Positions 1-9,309 of a stretch of DNA of 64,000 nt are shown piece by piece. Origin of the DNA: Mycobacterium hubeiense. Lineage in GTDB: Bacteria; Actinomycetota; Actinomycetes; Mycobacteriales; Mycobacteriaceae. Position 1 is the stretch's first letter; the number at the start of each line of letters is the position of its first letter. Where the stretch lies: assembly GCF_002838065.1 (NCBI RefSeq), contig NZ_PIZU01000017.1, forward strand, positions 21,827 to 85,826, read 5' to 3'. Made by a program: the position numbers and the translations under genes. The notes below the pieces were generated by a model. That model was not told the origin of the DNA and searched no databases. It saw only the letters and a list, made by a program, of their open reading frames with translations.

Positions 1-751
1 GGATCGCCGTCGCGATGGTGTCGGGCTCCTTGACCGGCTCACCGAGCACCAGCGGCGCGGCGCCGGCGGCCTGGGTGCCCAGCATCCGCGGCAGCCGGTC
101 CGACAGGCCGTCGCGGTGGTACTCGGTGTAGCCCTTCCAATACGCGGTGATGTTGCCGGCGTTGCCGACCGGCAGTGCATGGACGTCGGGGGCGCGGCCG
201 AGCGCGTCGACGATCTCGAACGCCGCGGTCTTCTGACCCTCGATGCGATACGGGTTGACGGAGTTCACCAGCGAAACCGTGGGAAAGTCCGCGGTGATCT
301 TGCGGGCCAGTTCCAAGCAGTCATCGAAATTGCCGTCGATCTGAATGATCTTGGCGCCGTGCATGACCGCTTGGGCGAGCTTGCCCATCGCGATCTTGCC
401 CTGCGGCACCAGCACCGCACAGGTGATGCCGGCGCGCGCAGCGTAGGCGGCCGCCGACGCCGACGTGTTGCCGGTCGACGCGCACAGCACGGCCTGCTGG
501 CCGCGGGCCACTGACTCGGTGACCGCTACCGTCATACCGCGGTCTTTGAACGACCCCGTGGGGTTGAGCCCCTCCATCTTGAGATGCACAGTGCAGCCGG
601 TGTATTCGCTCAGCCGGGTGGCGTGGATCAGCGGGGTGCCGCCCTCGAGCAGCGTGACCGGCGCCCAGTCCTCCCCGACCGGCAGCCGGTCGCGGTAGGC
701 GGCGATCAGGCCGGGCCAGGGCGTGTGGACGGCCGACGTCGGTGCACTCAT
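1..751 (-). CDS. thrC: Threonine synthase, 3' end outside window
   Basis: Catalyses the last step of threonine synthesis, O-phosphohomoserine to threonine, with pyridoxal phosphate in the cytoplasm. About 250 N-terminal residues lie in the window; the remainder continues beyond base 1. The ATG at 751 sits in an ATGA overlap with the stop of hom, so the two are probably translationally coupled. The sequence begins [20 protein letters not shown]. The PLP-lysine motif GSFKDRGMT is present, with Lys69 expected to form the Schiff base, and the phosphate-contacting [17 protein letters not shown] stretch follows. It is the last visible gene of argS-lysA-hom-thrC; thrB would be expected next by synteny with M. 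tuberculosis. Confidence 0.95.
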   Translation of the reverse strand, partial: MSAPTSAVHTPWPGLIAAYRDRLPVGEDWAPVTLLEGGTPLIHATRLSEYTGCTVHLKMEGLNPTGSFKDRGMTVAVTESVARGQQAVLCASTGNTSASAAAYAARAGITCAVLVPQGKIAMGKLAQAVMHGAKIIQIDGNFDDCLELARKITADFPTVSLVNSVNPYRIEGQKTAAFEIVDALGRAPDVHALPVGNAGNITAYWKGYTEYHRDGLSDRLPRMLGTQAAGAAPLVLGEPVKEPDTIATAI

Positions 752-2076
752 TCGGCGGTTCCTTCCAATCGCAGCACACTGTTGACGCTCTGCACCACAT
801 CGAGGTCGGCGAGCGCCGCGACGGTTTCCGACAGCGCCGCGTCGGTCGCGCGGTGGGTGACGACGACGACCTTCGCGCCGCAGGGCTGGCCGACCTCGTC
901 GACCATGCCCTCCTGGCGAACCTCGGCGATGCTGACTTCGCGCTTGCCGAATTCGGCTGCGACGGTGGACAACACGCCCGGCCGGTCGGCGACGTTCATG
1001 TTGACGTAGTAGCGGGTCGGGATGGCACCGATCGGCGCGATGGGCAGCTTCGCGTACTTGGATTCGCGCGGCCCGCGGCCGCCCTGCACGCGGTTACGCG
1101 CCGCCATTACCAAATCGCCCAGCACCGCCGAGGCGGTCGGTGCGCCACCGGCGCCCTGGCCGTAGAACATCAGCCGGCCGGCCGCCTCCGCCTCCACCAC
1201 CACCGCATTGAACGCGCCGTTGACCGCGGCCAGCGGATGGTCCAGCGGCACCAGCGCGGGGTACACGCGGGCCGAAACACGTTGCTGTTCTTCACCATTG
1301 GTGAGCCGCTCGCAGATGGCGAGGAGTTTGATGGTGCAGCCGAGCGCACGGGCGGAGGCGAAATCGGCCGGGCTGACCTTGGTGATGCCTTCGCGATAGA
1401 CGTCGTCGGCGGTGACGCGGGTGTGGAACGCGATAGAGGCGAGGATCGCGGCTTTGGCGGCGGCATCGTAACCCTCGACGTCGGCGGTCGGGTCGGCCTC
1501 GGCGTAGCCCAACGCGCTGGCATCGGCCAGCGCGGTCTCGTAATCGGCTCCGGTGCTGGCCATCTCGGACAGGATGTAGTTGGTGGTGCCGTTGACGATG
1601 CCCGCGACCCGCAGCACGGTGTCACCGGCGAGCGATTGGGTGAGCGGGCGTATCACGGGGATCGCGCCGGCCACCGCGGCTTCGAAGTAGAGGTCGACGT
1701 GGGCGTGCTCGGCGGCCTGCGCCAGTTCGCCGGTGGACTGCGCCATCAACGCCTTGTTGGCGGTGACGACGGACTTGCCCTGTTCCAGCGCGGTGAGGAT
1801 GGCCTTGCGGGCGGGTTCGACCGGCCCCATCAGCTCGACGACGATGTCGACGTCGTCGCGCGACACCAGTTCTTCGATGTTGTCGGTAAGCATCCCGACC
1901 GGCACACCGCGGTCGTCGGCGACGCGGCGCACACCGACGCCGCGCAGCTCGAGGGGCGCACCGATGCGGGCGGCCAGGTCGGGCGCGCTCTCCTCGATGA
2001 TGCGCACGACTTCGCTGCCGACGTTGCCGAGACCCAATACCGCTACGCCGATGGGCTTCTCGTCGTTGGTATTCAT
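748..2076 (-). CDS. hom: Homoserine dehydrogenase
   Basis: NAD(P)-dependent reduction of aspartate semialdehyde to homoserine, the branch point to threonine and methionine. The 442-residue protein has an N-terminal Rossmann motif ([12 protein letters not shown], about residues 13-24), the homoserine dehydrogenase catalytic domain with [11 protein letters not shown] and [19 protein letters not shown], and a C-terminal ACT domain ([20 protein letters not shown]) that usually mediates threonine feedback inhibition. The length matches the mycobacterial enzyme (about 441 residues, called thrA in M. tuberculosis). The ATG overlaps the lysA stop as ATGA, and its own stop overlaps the thrC start in the same way. 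Confidence 0.96.
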   Translation of the reverse strand: MNTNDEKPIGVAVLGLGNVGSEVVRIIEESAPDLAARIGAPLELRGVGVRRVADDRGVPVGMLTDNIEELVSRDDVDIVVELMGPVEPARKAILTALEQGKSVVTANKALMAQSTGELAQAAEHAHVDLYFEAAVAGAIPVIRPLTQSLAGDTVLRVAGIVNGTTNYILSEMASTGADYETALADASALGYAEADPTADVEGYDAAAKAAILASIAFHTRVTADDVYREGITKVSPADFASARALGCTIKLLAICERLTNGEEQQRVSARVYPALVPLDHPLAAVNGAFNAVVVEAEAAGRLMFYGQGAGGAPTASAVLGDLVMAARNRVQGGRGPRESKYAKLPIAPIGAIPTRYYVNMNVADRPGVLSTVAAEFGKREVSIAEVRQEGMVDEVGQPCGAKVVVVTHRATDAALSETVAALADLDVVQSVNSVLRLEGTAE

Positions 2077-3494
2077 TTGGTTACCTCCAGACTGAGCAGA
2101 TCATCGACCGTCTCCCGGCGCAGGATCAGGCGGGCGTGCCCGTCGCGCACGGCCACCACGGCGGGGCGGCCGATCAGGTTGTAACGGCTGGACATCGAAT
2201 AGCAGTAGGCGCCGGTGGCGGCGACGCCGATCAGGTCACCGGGCGCGATGTCATCGGGCACCCAGGTGTCGCGCACGACGATATCGCCGCTTTCGCAGTG
2301 CTTTCCGACGATGCGGGCCAGCGTGGGAGGGGCCTCGCTGAGGCGTGAGATCAGCCGCGCGTCGTACTCGGCGCCGTAAAGCGAGGTACGGATGTTGTCG
2401 CTCATACCGCCGTCGACGCTGACGTAGCGCCGGTGGGCGGTGGCGCTGATGGCCACGTCCTTGACGGTGCCCACCTGATACAGGGTGATGGTGCCGGGGC
2501 CGGCGATGGCGCGGCCGGGTTCCACGACCAGACGCGGTGCCGGGAGTCCGACCGCTGCGGACTCGTTGCGCACGATCTCCTGCAGCTTGTCGGCCAGCTC
2601 GGTGACCGGCGGCGGATCGTCGTGCGGAAGATAGGAAATGCCCAGTCCGCCACCGAGATCGACGGTTCCGATCTGTGCGGTCTTGTCGATGCCGAACTCG
2701 TCGACCACGTCGTGCAACAGGCCGATCACCCGGTGCGCCGCCAGCTCGAATCCGGCGACGTCGAAGATCTGCGAGCCGATGTGGCTGTGCAGGCCGACGA
2801 GGCGCAGGTGGTCGGTGGCGAACACCCGTCGTACCGCCGCCATCGCCGCGCCGCTGGCCAGCGACAGGCCGAACTTCTGGTCCTCATGCGCGGTGGAGAT
2901 GAACTCGTGGGTGTGGGCCTCGACGCCGACGGTGACCCGCACCAGCACGTCCTGCACCACGCCGTGTTCGCCGGCGATCTGATCCAGCCGCTCGATCTCC
3001 GTCATCGAGTCGAGCACGACGTGGCCGACACCGGCCTTCACCGCGGCGGTCAGCTCGTCGAGGGATTTGTTGTTGCCGTGCAGGGCGATTCGCTCAGCCG
3101 GGAAGCCCGCGTGCAGGGCGACGGCCAGCTCGCCGCCGCTGGCGACGTCGAGGGCGAGTCCTTCTTCATCGACCCAACGCGCAATCTCGGTGCACAAGAA
3201 CGCCTTGGCGGCGTAGCGGACGTTCTGCCCGCCGCCGAATGCATTAGCCATCTCGCGGCAGCGGGATCGGAAGTCGTCTTCATCGATGACGAACACCGGT
3301 GTGCCGAATTCGGCGGCGATGTCGGTGACCTTCACCCCGGCGATGGCGACCACGCCGTCGCCGCCGCGAACGGCGTTGCGCGGCCACACATTCGGCGCGA
3401 TGGTGAGCATATCGGCGGGCGACTGCGGCCGCGGCGGCGCACCGGCGTGGTGGATTTCCTCTGCGTGCCGGGGTCCGGCGGGGTGAGCGATCAC
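2073..3494 (-). CDS. lysA: Diaminopimelate decarboxylase
   Basis: PLP-dependent fold-III decarboxylase that converts meso-diaminopimelate to L-lysine. I chose the GTG at 3494 because it overlaps the argS stop as GTGA, in line with every other junction of this operon; the reading frame is open further upstream but that part is argS in another frame. This gives 473 residues. The PLP lysine is in YAAKAFLC (Lys97). HGNNKS, the glycine loop [10 protein letters not shown] and the CESGD motif that contributes an active-site cysteine across the dimer are all present. Like other mycobacterial LysA proteins it keeps the block APNVWPRN near residue 33. Confidence 0.95.
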   Translation of the reverse strand: MIAHPAGPRHAEEIHHAGAPPRPQSPADMLTIAPNVWPRNAVRGGDGVVAIAGVKVTDIAAEFGTPVFVIDEDDFRSRCREMANAFGGGQNVRYAAKAFLCTEIARWVDEEGLALDVASGGELAVALHAGFPAERIALHGNNKSLDELTAAVKAGVGHVVLDSMTEIERLDQIAGEHGVVQDVLVRVTVGVEAHTHEFISTAHEDQKFGLSLASGAAMAAVRRVFATDHLRLVGLHSHIGSQIFDVAGFELAAHRVIGLLHDVVDEFGIDKTAQIGTVDLGGGLGISYLPHDDPPPVTELADKLQEIVRNESAAVGLPAPRLVVEPGRAIAGPGTITLYQVGTVKDVAISATAHRRYVSVDGGMSDNIRTSLYGAEYDARLISRLSEAPPTLARIVGKHCESGDIVVRDTWVPDDIAPGDLIGVAATGAYCYSMSSRYNLIGRPAVVAVRDGHARLILRRETVDDLLSLEVTK

Positions 3495-5143
3495 ATCCGC
3501 TCCGGGGCCGTGACGCCGAGGATCCCGAGTCCGTTGGCGATGACTTGGCGCGTGGCCTGGCACAGGGCGAGCCGGGCGCCGTGCAGTGCGTTCGGCTCCT
3601 CATCACCTTGGGGCAGCACGCGGCAGGAGTCGTAGAACCGGTGGTAATCACCGGCAAGGTCTTCGAGGTAGCGGGATACGCGGTGTGGTTCACGAAGGGC
3701 CGCAGCGGTTTTGAGCACGCGCGGGAATTCGCCGATATTGCGGATCAGCGTGCCCTCCTTCTCGTGGGTGAGAAGGTCGAGGTGCTCGGTGCTGGGCGCA
3801 AGTCCGAGCTCGGCGGCATTGCGGGCGAGCGCGGAGAGCCGCGCATGCGCGTATTGCACGTAGTAGACCGGGTTTTCGTTGGACGCGCTGGACCACAGCT
3901 CCAGGTCGATGTCGATGGGGGTGTCCACCGATGACCGGATCAGGGAGTAGCGGGCGGCGTCGACGCCGATGGCCTCGACAAGGTCGTCGAGGGTGATGAC
4001 GGTGCCGGCCCGCTTGCTCATCCGGACGGGCTGGCCGTCGCGGACCAGGTTCACCATCTGGCCGATGAGCACCTCGACGGTGGCGGGGTCCTCGCCGAGC
4101 GCGGCGGCGATGGCCTTGAGCCGGGCGATGTAGCCGTGGTGATCGGCGCCGAGCATGTAGATGCACAGGTCGAAGCCGCGCTCGCGCTTGTCGAGGTAGT
4201 AGGCGATGTCGGCGGCGACGTAGGCCGGAGCGCCGTCGCTCTTGATGACGACGCGGTCCTTGTCGTCGCCAAAGTCGGTGGTGCGCAACCAGACTGCGCC
4301 GTCCTTCTCGTAGATGCTGCCGGCCTCGCGAAGCCGCTCGATGGCGTGCGCGACGCGCCCGGAGGTGTGCATCGAGTCTTCGTGGGTGTAGACGTCGAAG
4401 TCGGTGCCGAAATCGTGCAGCGACTGTTTGATGTGGGTGAACATCAGGTCGACACCGATGGCGCGGAAGGTTTCGCGCATCTCCGCGTCGGGCAGGCTCA
4501 GCGCGTCGGGTTCCTTGGCCAGCACCTGGGTGGCAATGTCCTTGATGTACTCGCCGGCGTAGCCGTCATCGGGCGTCGGCTCGCCCTTGGCCGCGGCGAT
4601 CAACGAGTTGGTGAACCGGTCGATCTGGGCGCCGTGGTCGTTGAAGTAATACTCGCGGACGACGTCGGCGCCCTGGGTCGTCAGCAGGCGGCCGAGGGCG
4701 TCGCCGACGGCGGCCCAGCGGGTGCCGCCGATGTGGATGGGCCCGGTGGGATTGGCGGAAACGAACTCGAGGTTGACCTTTTGGCCTTCTAGCACCTCCG
4801 AGTGGCCGTACTTCTCGCCTGCGGCGAGGACGTTGTTGACGATGACGCCCTGGGCGGACGCCTCGAGCCGCAGGTTGACGAAGCCGGGCCCGGCGACCTC
4901 GGCGGAGGCGATGCCGGCGGCGTCATTGAGCGCCGTCGCCAGCCATCCGGCCAGCTCGCGGGGGTTGACGCCGACCTTCTTACCCAGCTGCAGCGCCAGA
5001 TTGGTGGCGTAATCACCATGCTCGGGATTGCGCGGACGCTCGACCGTCACCGTCGCGGGCAGCGCGGCGGTGTCGAGGTCGTGCTGGGCCAGCACCGCGG
5101 CGGCGGTGGTCTTGAGCAGCTCGGCCAGGTCGGCGGGGGTCAC
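3491..5143 (-). CDS. argS: Arginyl-tRNA synthetase
   Basis: Class I synthetase charging tRNA-Arg. It has 550 residues, the usual size. The N-terminal domain (residues 1-110) is followed by the ATP-binding HIGH-like motif [10 protein letters not shown] (HIGG 137-140), the Rossmann core and the KMSKS-region motif VRMSKRAGT (MSKRAG 375-380). The C-terminal DALR anticodon-binding domain ends in a typical [13 protein letters not shown]. The start is a GTG eight bases after a TAGGAT hexamer, so the transcript may be leaderless. It leads the operon argS-lysA-hom-thrC, and a tRNA-Arg gene lies about 100 bp away on the other strand, as in M. tuberculosis. Confidence 0.97.
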   Translation of the reverse strand: MTPADLAELLKTTAAAVLAQHDLDTAALPATVTVERPRNPEHGDYATNLALQLGKKVGVNPRELAGWLATALNDAAGIASAEVAGPGFVNLRLEASAQGVIVNNVLAAGEKYGHSEVLEGQKVNLEFVSANPTGPIHIGGTRWAAVGDALGRLLTTQGADVVREYYFNDHGAQIDRFTNSLIAAAKGEPTPDDGYAGEYIKDIATQVLAKEPDALSLPDAEMRETFRAIGVDLMFTHIKQSLHDFGTDFDVYTHEDSMHTSGRVAHAIERLREAGSIYEKDGAVWLRTTDFGDDKDRVVIKSDGAPAYVAADIAYYLDKRERGFDLCIYMLGADHHGYIARLKAIAAALGEDPATVEVLIGQMVNLVRDGQPVRMSKRAGTVITLDDLVEAIGVDAARYSLIRSSVDTPIDIDLELWSSASNENPVYYVQYAHARLSALARNAAELGLAPSTEHLDLLTHEKEGTLIRNIGEFPRVLKTAAALREPHRVSRYLEDLAGDYHRFYDSCRVLPQGDEEPNALHGARLALCQATRQVIANGLGILGVTAPERM

Positions 5144-5151
5144 GAGGGTCC

Positions 5152-5157
5152 ATCCTA
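5152..5157 (-). promoter_or_regulatory. Candidate -10 of argS
   Basis: TAGGAT on the minus strand fits the mycobacterial TANNNT consensus. Eight bases separate it from the argS GTG at 5143, so transcription may start at or within a base or two of the start codon. No good -35 is evident. Confidence 0.45.
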
Positions 5158-5207
5158 TGGTCTGAGGTGGTCAGGCCCCGAATCCGTTTCCGGTCATCGC
5201 AATGCGC

Positions 5208-5213
5208 TAGGCT
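5208..5213 (+). promoter_or_regulatory. Candidate -10 of tRNA-Arg
   Basis: TAGGCT matches TANNNT and ends 33 bases before the mature tRNA 5' end, which leaves room for a short 5' leader to be removed by RNase P. A poor -35 candidate, TTTCCG, lies upstream. Confidence 0.4.
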
Positions 5214-5246
5214 GTCGGAGCCCAACGGCGCAGTTCTTTCGCATGC

Positions 5247-5319
5247 GCCCCCGTAGCTCAGGGGATAGAGCGTCTGCCTCCGGAGCAGAAGGCCGCAGGT
5301 TCGAATCCTGCCGGGGGCA
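5247..5319 (+). tRNA. argV: tRNA-Arg, anticodon CCG
   Basis: A complete cloverleaf can be drawn. The acceptor arm GCCCCCG (5247-5253) pairs with CGGGGGC (5312-5318), followed by discriminator A at 5319. The D-arm has GCTC/GAGC. The anticodon stem TCTGC/GCAGA encloses loop CTCCGGA with anticodon CCG, reading the arginine codon CGG. The T-arm is GCAGG-TTCGAAT-CCTGC. CCA is not encoded. The symbol follows the M. tuberculosis tRNA beside argS. Confidence 0.96.
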
Positions 5320-5326
5320 CTCTACC

Positions 5327-5350
5327 GAAGGCCCTGACAGGCGGCCCTTC
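5327..5350 (+). terminator. Weak hairpin after tRNA-Arg
   Basis: GAAGGCC (5327-5333) can pair with GGCCCTTC (5343-5350) with one bulged base, eight bases past the tRNA end. No T-run follows, which is usual in mycobacteria, so the terminator call is only suggestive. Confidence 0.3.
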
Positions 5351-5438
5351 TCCTTGGCCGCCGAGATCGACGAAACGGCTGTTAGAACCCGATACGGCAC
5401 GACCATATCGTTCGGTTCGGGATTGGCCCCACGAAGCA

Positions 5439-5800
5439 CTAGCGCGGTTTGAGCCCGAAGATCGGGATCTGACGACCGATCGGATCCGTCTTGGCGCGAT
5501 AGTCGCGCCATCCGGGGTAGACCCGCTCGCCGAGCGCGAACAGGCGGGCGTGCTACTCGGGATCGGTGGCGCCGTTACGACGGTCCCCATCGACGTTGCG
5601 AAGCGGCCGCCGGTCGTGCGGTACAGCAACGGGTCGACGCGAGCCGCCACACGGCGTACGAACAGCTGGCCTGGGCGAGACCGCGCGAAACACCACCATC
5701 GCCTCATACGCCGGGCCGCGTTTCGTGTGAGGATCGACATACCGCAGCGGACCATACGCGAAAACCGCAGGTGCAGCGGCACTTTCACGATGTTGGAGCA
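5439..5800 (-). pseudogene. Decayed deazaflavin-dependent reductase remnant
   Basis: Pieces of a nitroreductase/deazaflavin (F420)-dependent oxidoreductase are readable, but in different frames. The N-terminal piece includes PLRYVDPHTKRGPAYEAMVV. A frame change leads to RPGQLFVRRVAARVDPLLYR and FATSMGTVVTAP. The central F420-binding core of about 50-60 residues is missing. An in-frame TAG at 5553-5555 precedes the C-terminal piece LFALGERVYPGW...DYRAKTDPIGRQIPIFGLK, which ends at the TAG at 5439. No continuous product is possible. It fills most of the 5320-5838 gap between the tRNA and the cutinase; I see nothing else there. The upstream limit is approximate. Confidence 0.6.
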
Positions 5801-5838
5801 TGAGTCCATCCGGCGTGCGTCGTCGCCGTCTGGTATGC

Positions 5839-6534
5839 ATGGAGTACGTGCGCGCCTATCGAACCGCTCGATTCCTCGTGATTGCACTTCTTTTTACCTC
5901 GGCCTTGATGGTTGCCCCTGCGCCGTCCGCATCGGCCCAGCCGTGCCCCGAGGTGGAAGTGATCTTCGCCCGCGGCACGTACGAGCCGCCCGGCGTCGGC
6001 GGAATCGGCCAGGAGTTCGTCGATGCGGTACGCACCCAAGCCGCGCCGCGTTCCGTCGACGTCTACGCGGTCAACTACCCCGCGAACACCGACTTCCGCA
6101 CCGCCATCGACGGGATTCGCGACGCCGCCAACCGCATTCAGGCCACGGCGGCGAACTGCCCCGACACCGAAATGGTGCTCGGCGGGTTCTCGCAGGGCGC
6201 CGCGGTCGCGGGTTTCGTCACCAACGACGCGGTGCCTGACGGCGCTCTCGACCTGGACGTGCCTCAGCCGATGGCCCCCGAGATCGCCGACCACGTCGCC
6301 GCGGTCGCCCTCTTCGGCAAGCCGTCCAACGAATTCATGAACATGATCGGGTTCCCACCGGTCACCATAGGCCCGCTGTACAAAGACAAGACCATCGAGC
6401 AGTGCGTGCCCAACGACCCGATCTGCGCTGACCACGGCGAAGGGTGGGCGCACAACCTCTACGGCTCCAACGGAATGGTCAGCGACGCCGCAGCCTTCGC
6501 CGTCAGTCGGCTCAAGCCGCTAGCCGCTACTTAA
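5839..6534 (+). CDS. Secreted cutinase-family esterase
   Basis: Alpha/beta-hydrolase of the cutinase family, acting on lipid or polyester esters outside the cell. I chose the ATG at 5839 (MEYVRAYRTARFLVIALLF) because it begins a compact Sec signal peptide with likely cleavage after ASA, before QPCPEVEVIFARG; an in-frame ATG at 5800 would add 13 residues. Counting from 5839, the catalytic triad is Ser118 in GFSQGA, Asp193 in CVPNDPIC and His205 in AHNLYG. Four cysteines could form the two usual disulfides. The 3' end overlaps the convergent small gene by 8 bp. Its substrate cannot be told from sequence. Confidence 0.93.
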   Translation: MEYVRAYRTARFLVIALLFTSALMVAPAPSASAQPCPEVEVIFARGTYEPPGVGGIGQEFVDAVRTQAAPRSVDVYAVNYPANTDFRTAIDGIRDAANRIQATAANCPDTEMVLGGFSQGAAVAGFVTNDAVPDGALDLDVPQPMAPEIADHVAAVALFGKPSNEFMNMIGFPPVTIGPLYKDKTIEQCVPNDPICADHGEGWAHNLYGSNGMVSDAAAFAVSRLKPLAAT

Positions 6535-6757
6535 CCCACTTCCAGGGCTTGTCCCAGTGCCCCGGCGGGGGCACGAACGGGAGGTGGCTGATGTGCCCCG
6601 GTGGCGGGACGAACGGCAGATGGCTGATGTGCCCCGGCGGCGGCACCGGGTCCCACCACCACTTGTCGTCGGCCTGGGCCGAGCCCGCACCGGCGACGGC
6701 GCCGAACGCAAGGGCGCCGGTTGCTGCGACTGTTGCTGCAATTTTCTTCAGATTCAT
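6527..6757 (-). CDS. Small exported tandem-repeat protein
   Basis: The predicted product has 76 residues from the ATG at 6757, which has an AGGAG ribosome site seven bases upstream; an in-frame start at 6781 is less likely. A Sec signal peptide (MNLKKIAATVAATGALAFGA, cleavage likely after AQA) leaves a mature peptide of about 47 residues. This is mostly repeats of VPPPGHISHLPF between aromatic ends (DDKWWWDP and HWDKPWKWVK). The repeats are exact 36-bp units in DNA. I recognise no family; the mature part is Pro, His and Trp rich. It resembles the exported protein at 19939-20238 in design. A cell-surface role is only a guess. Confidence 0.75.
   Translation of the reverse strand: MNLKKIAATVAATGALAFGAVAGAGSAQADDKWWWDPVPPPGHISHLPFVPPPGHISHLPFVPPPGHWDKPWKWVK
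6557..6647. repeat. 36-bp tandem repeat inside the 6527-6757 gene
   Basis: Two full 36-bp copies (6557-6592 and 6593-6628) and a partial third from 6629 all begin GTGCCCCGG. They encode the repeated VPPPGHISHLPF unit on the minus strand. Copy number could vary by slippage or recombination. Confidence 0.85.
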
Positions 6758-6838
6758 CGTCAACTCCTGATCAGCTGGCAATTTGCCCGCCTCCCAAGGA
6801 GGGCCTCAATAGATCTATCGTCCCACCGCGGCAGCCCG

Positions 6839-8254
6839 TTAGCCACCGTCGGCGCGCTGCGTGGCTGCCGACGCGGCCGCAACCGCCGCGACCTGGCCGA
6901 ACACCGACGGAGGCGGCGCCAAGGTGCCGGGCCGATTGACCACGTCCGTGGCACGGGTCGCGGCGCCGATGACCAGCTCGCGATCGGCCTCGTCGGTCAA
7001 TTCCCGCTTCGCGGTCCGCACCACCAGGTCGATCTGCGTCTGCACCGCGGCGCGGCGGGCGGGGTCCACGCAGTTCTGGGCGACCGAACTCAGCAGCTGC
7101 AGCACCGCGGCCAGCACCAGCGGCTCGCGCGTGCCGTACCGGCGGATCTGCGAACAGCCCAGATGCAGGTAGGTCGCGAAGCCCGGATACGGCAGCCACA
7201 CGAGCACCTCCCCCGACTCGTCGCGGCGGACGTCGTCGGACATCGCCCGGGTTGCCAGCACGGACTCCACCGCCGACAGATGATGCACGACTTGGATTGC
7301 CGTGTAGGGGTCGTTGATCGCCAACGACAGCGCCCGCAAACCGATGTCGACGATCTGGCGCAGGCCGAACCGGATGTCTTGCTGCAGGGTCCGCTCGAAC
7401 CCGATGTGCACATTGCGCAGGCAGCGCTGGACCACGTCGGGCTCGGCCGCGCTCGCCGCCTCACCGCGCCGCCAGCACCAGCCCAGTTGCCCGCCGGCCG
7501 TCACGTAATCGCCGACGAACACCACGAATTGCACCGTGTGACCGCTCGCGGCGGCGGTCGCGGCGATGTCATCGATCTCAACGGTCTGCAAATACCCCGA
7601 CTGCGGCGCCAGCAGCGGAGCCGCCTGGTCCGGCGGTGTGGGCGGGGACTCGGATTGCCGGTCGGGCGTGTCGAGTTCGGGGTACAACTCGTCCACCAGC
7701 GCGAGTGTGCGCTGCTGCGCTTTCTCGATGATCGAGTCGATCTGGATCGAGTGCACGAGGTGATGCAGGAAGTAGATCAGCGCGCCAATGCTGATGAACG
7801 CCAACGCCAACGAGCCCGAGACGGCGACCTTGGGCACGAACGCGCCGCCACTGGCGTGTTCGCCGACGGTGTGCAGGCCGCCCGTGCTGTAGGCGAAGGT
7901 GCACGCGAAGATCGCGAGCACCACCTGATTGGGCACGTCACGCAGGAAGCTGCGCAGCAGCCGCACAGAGAACTGGCTCGACGCGATCTGCAGCGACAAC
8001 ACCGTCAGCGAGAAGACGATGCCGATGGTGGTGATCATCGTCGCGGACACGACGATCAGCACGTCGCGGGCGTCGGCCGCGGTGCCCTGGAACATCATCT
8101 TGTCGATGAGGGAGCCCGGCTTCACCGGGATCATCGACAACAGCGCCCCGGCGCCGAGGCCGATGATGATGCCGAGTGTCGGCAGCACCCAGTAGGCGCC
8201 GTGCAGATATTCGCGGACGACACTGCGGCGGCTCAGCAGGTTCGCTGTGGCCAC
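6839..8254 (-). CDS. DUF2254 integral membrane protein
   Basis: The 471-residue protein matches DUF2254. An N-terminal membrane region has four helices (roughly residues 20-42, 65-88, 110-130 and 145-170), including WVLPTLGIIIGLGAGALLSM and the conserved FSLTVLSLQIASSQFSVRLL. A long cytoplasmic part follows, with the family block LRQIVDIGLRALSLAINDPY. The start is GTG. The molecular function of the family is unknown; in some bacteria members are tied to envelope or ion stress, which I cannot test here. It stands alone, with 118 bp to the next gene upstream. Confidence 0.85.
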   Translation of the reverse strand: MATANLLSRRSVVREYLHGAYWVLPTLGIIIGLGAGALLSMIPVKPGSLIDKMMFQGTAADARDVLIVVSATMITTIGIVFSLTVLSLQIASSQFSVRLLRSFLRDVPNQVVLAIFACTFAYSTGGLHTVGEHASGGAFVPKVAVSGSLALAFISIGALIYFLHHLVHSIQIDSIIEKAQQRTLALVDELYPELDTPDRQSESPPTPPDQAAPLLAPQSGYLQTVEIDDIAATAAASGHTVQFVVFVGDYVTAGGQLGWCWRRGEAASAAEPDVVQRCLRNVHIGFERTLQQDIRFGLRQIVDIGLRALSLAINDPYTAIQVVHHLSAVESVLATRAMSDDVRRDESGEVLVWLPYPGFATYLHLGCSQIRRYGTREPLVLAAVLQLLSSVAQNCVDPARRAAVQTQIDLVVRTAKRELTDEADRELVIGAATRATDVVNRPGTLAPPPSVFGQVAAVAAASAATQRADGG

Positions 8255-8373
8255 CAGCTAAGTTTGCACCCGATCGGCCTCGCGGATGCAGGGTTTGCTA
8301 CGAGTCGTTCAGTCTGCGCTGAGTGCGTGGGCTACTCGAACTTCAGCGCCCTGTACGCAGAGTCGACGGGGAT

Positions 8374-9267
8374 TTAGCCGAGACCCCTCACCACGTCCGC
8401 GACGCGGCGCAGCTGGTCGATGTCGGGGCTCGTCGGGATGAGGTGCACTTCGTCGGTTCCGACGTCGGCGAATTTCTTTAGGACGCTGAGCAATTCGTCT
8501 TCGCTACCGGCCCAGCCAGTGGTCGGCGCCATCGCGTCGACGTACTCGGCGGGAATCCAATTCATGTAGCGGCGCAGATGGCGGTGCACCTGCGCGCGGG
8601 CCGCGTCGCCGTCGCCGAGCGCGAACCAAAACGACGTCGCCAGATGCGGTTTGGGCTTGCCGGCCTCCGCCCAGGCCCGCCGTGCCACGTCGAACAGCTC
8701 GTTCTGCTTGTCGACATTCACGTCCAGCGTCATGCCCGCGAGACCGTCGGCCCATGTGGCTGCGCTGCGTACGGTCTTCGGGCCGATGGTGCCGACGAGC
8801 AATGGCGGGCCGCCCGCCTGCACGGGAGGCGGCCCGACCGGCACGACGGAGTCGGTCACCTTCTCGCCGGACCACACCCGCTTCATCACCGCGACTCGTT
8901 CGGCCATCCCCCGCATCGTCTGCGTGGCCGGGTCGGCGCCGACGGCGTGGTAGTCCTCGTGCCGACCGCCGACACCGATTCCGACCGTCAACCGGCCGCC
9001 GGACAGCATGTCGCCGGTGGCCAGCCCCTTGGCCAGCATGACCGGGTCGTGCAGCTGCGGAACCACCACCGTCGTCACCAAGCGCACTCGGTCCGTCCAG
9101 GCCGCCAGCGCGCCCAGCAGCGTGAGGCTGTCGGGATTGTCGAACGCGATGCGCTCTCCCCAACACAGCGACGAGAACGGTCCGCTATCGATGACGCCGG
9201 CCCACTCCTTCAACGTGGCCGCGTCCAGGTTTGGCTCCATGACGGGCATGGTCATCCCGATCTGCAC
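8374..9267 (-). CDS. LLM-class F420-dependent oxidoreductase
   Basis: Luciferase-like TIM-barrel protein of about 297 residues. I chose the GTG at 9267 (VQIGMTMPVMEPNLD) because the barrel's first strand begins there and a CAGAAT hexamer (NANNNT) lies seven bases upstream; the open frame reaches further, to 9339. GIGVGGRHEDYHAVG and PPLLVGTIGPKTVRSAATWADG are typical of mycobacterial F420-type members, but cofactor choice cannot be proven by eye. The substrate is unknown. It is divergent from the VOC gene at 9310. Confidence 0.85.
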   Translation of the reverse strand: MQIGMTMPVMEPNLDAATLKEWAGVIDSGPFSSLCWGERIAFDNPDSLTLLGALAAWTDRVRLVTTVVVPQLHDPVMLAKGLATGDMLSGGRLTVGIGVGGRHEDYHAVGADPATQTMRGMAERVAVMKRVWSGEKVTDSVVPVGPPPVQAGGPPLLVGTIGPKTVRSAATWADGLAGMTLDVNVDKQNELFDVARRAWAEAGKPKPHLATSFWFALGDGDAARAQVHRHLRRYMNWIPAEYVDAMAPTTGWAGSEDELLSVLKKFADVGTDEVHLIPTSPDIDQLRRVADVVRGLG

Positions 9268-9309
9268 GACGGCGATTCTGGCACGCCTGCTGCTGGCAAC
9301 ATGTGGGCC

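Noticed and set aside
742..2184. Long plus-strand open frames opposite hom, lysA, argS and other genes
   Set aside because: They are antisense shadows caused by GC-rich codon bias; composition is unlike proteins and no family motif appears.
5320..5838. Integration site or prophage remnant next to tRNA-Arg
   Set aside because: No repeat of the tRNA 3' end and no integrase are found within the window; only the decayed reductase is readable.
8255..8373. Hairpin between the DUF2254 and LLM genes
   Set aside because: Pairing of CTGCGCTGAGTGCG with later bases is imperfect and there is no second copy; I see nothing solid in this gap.
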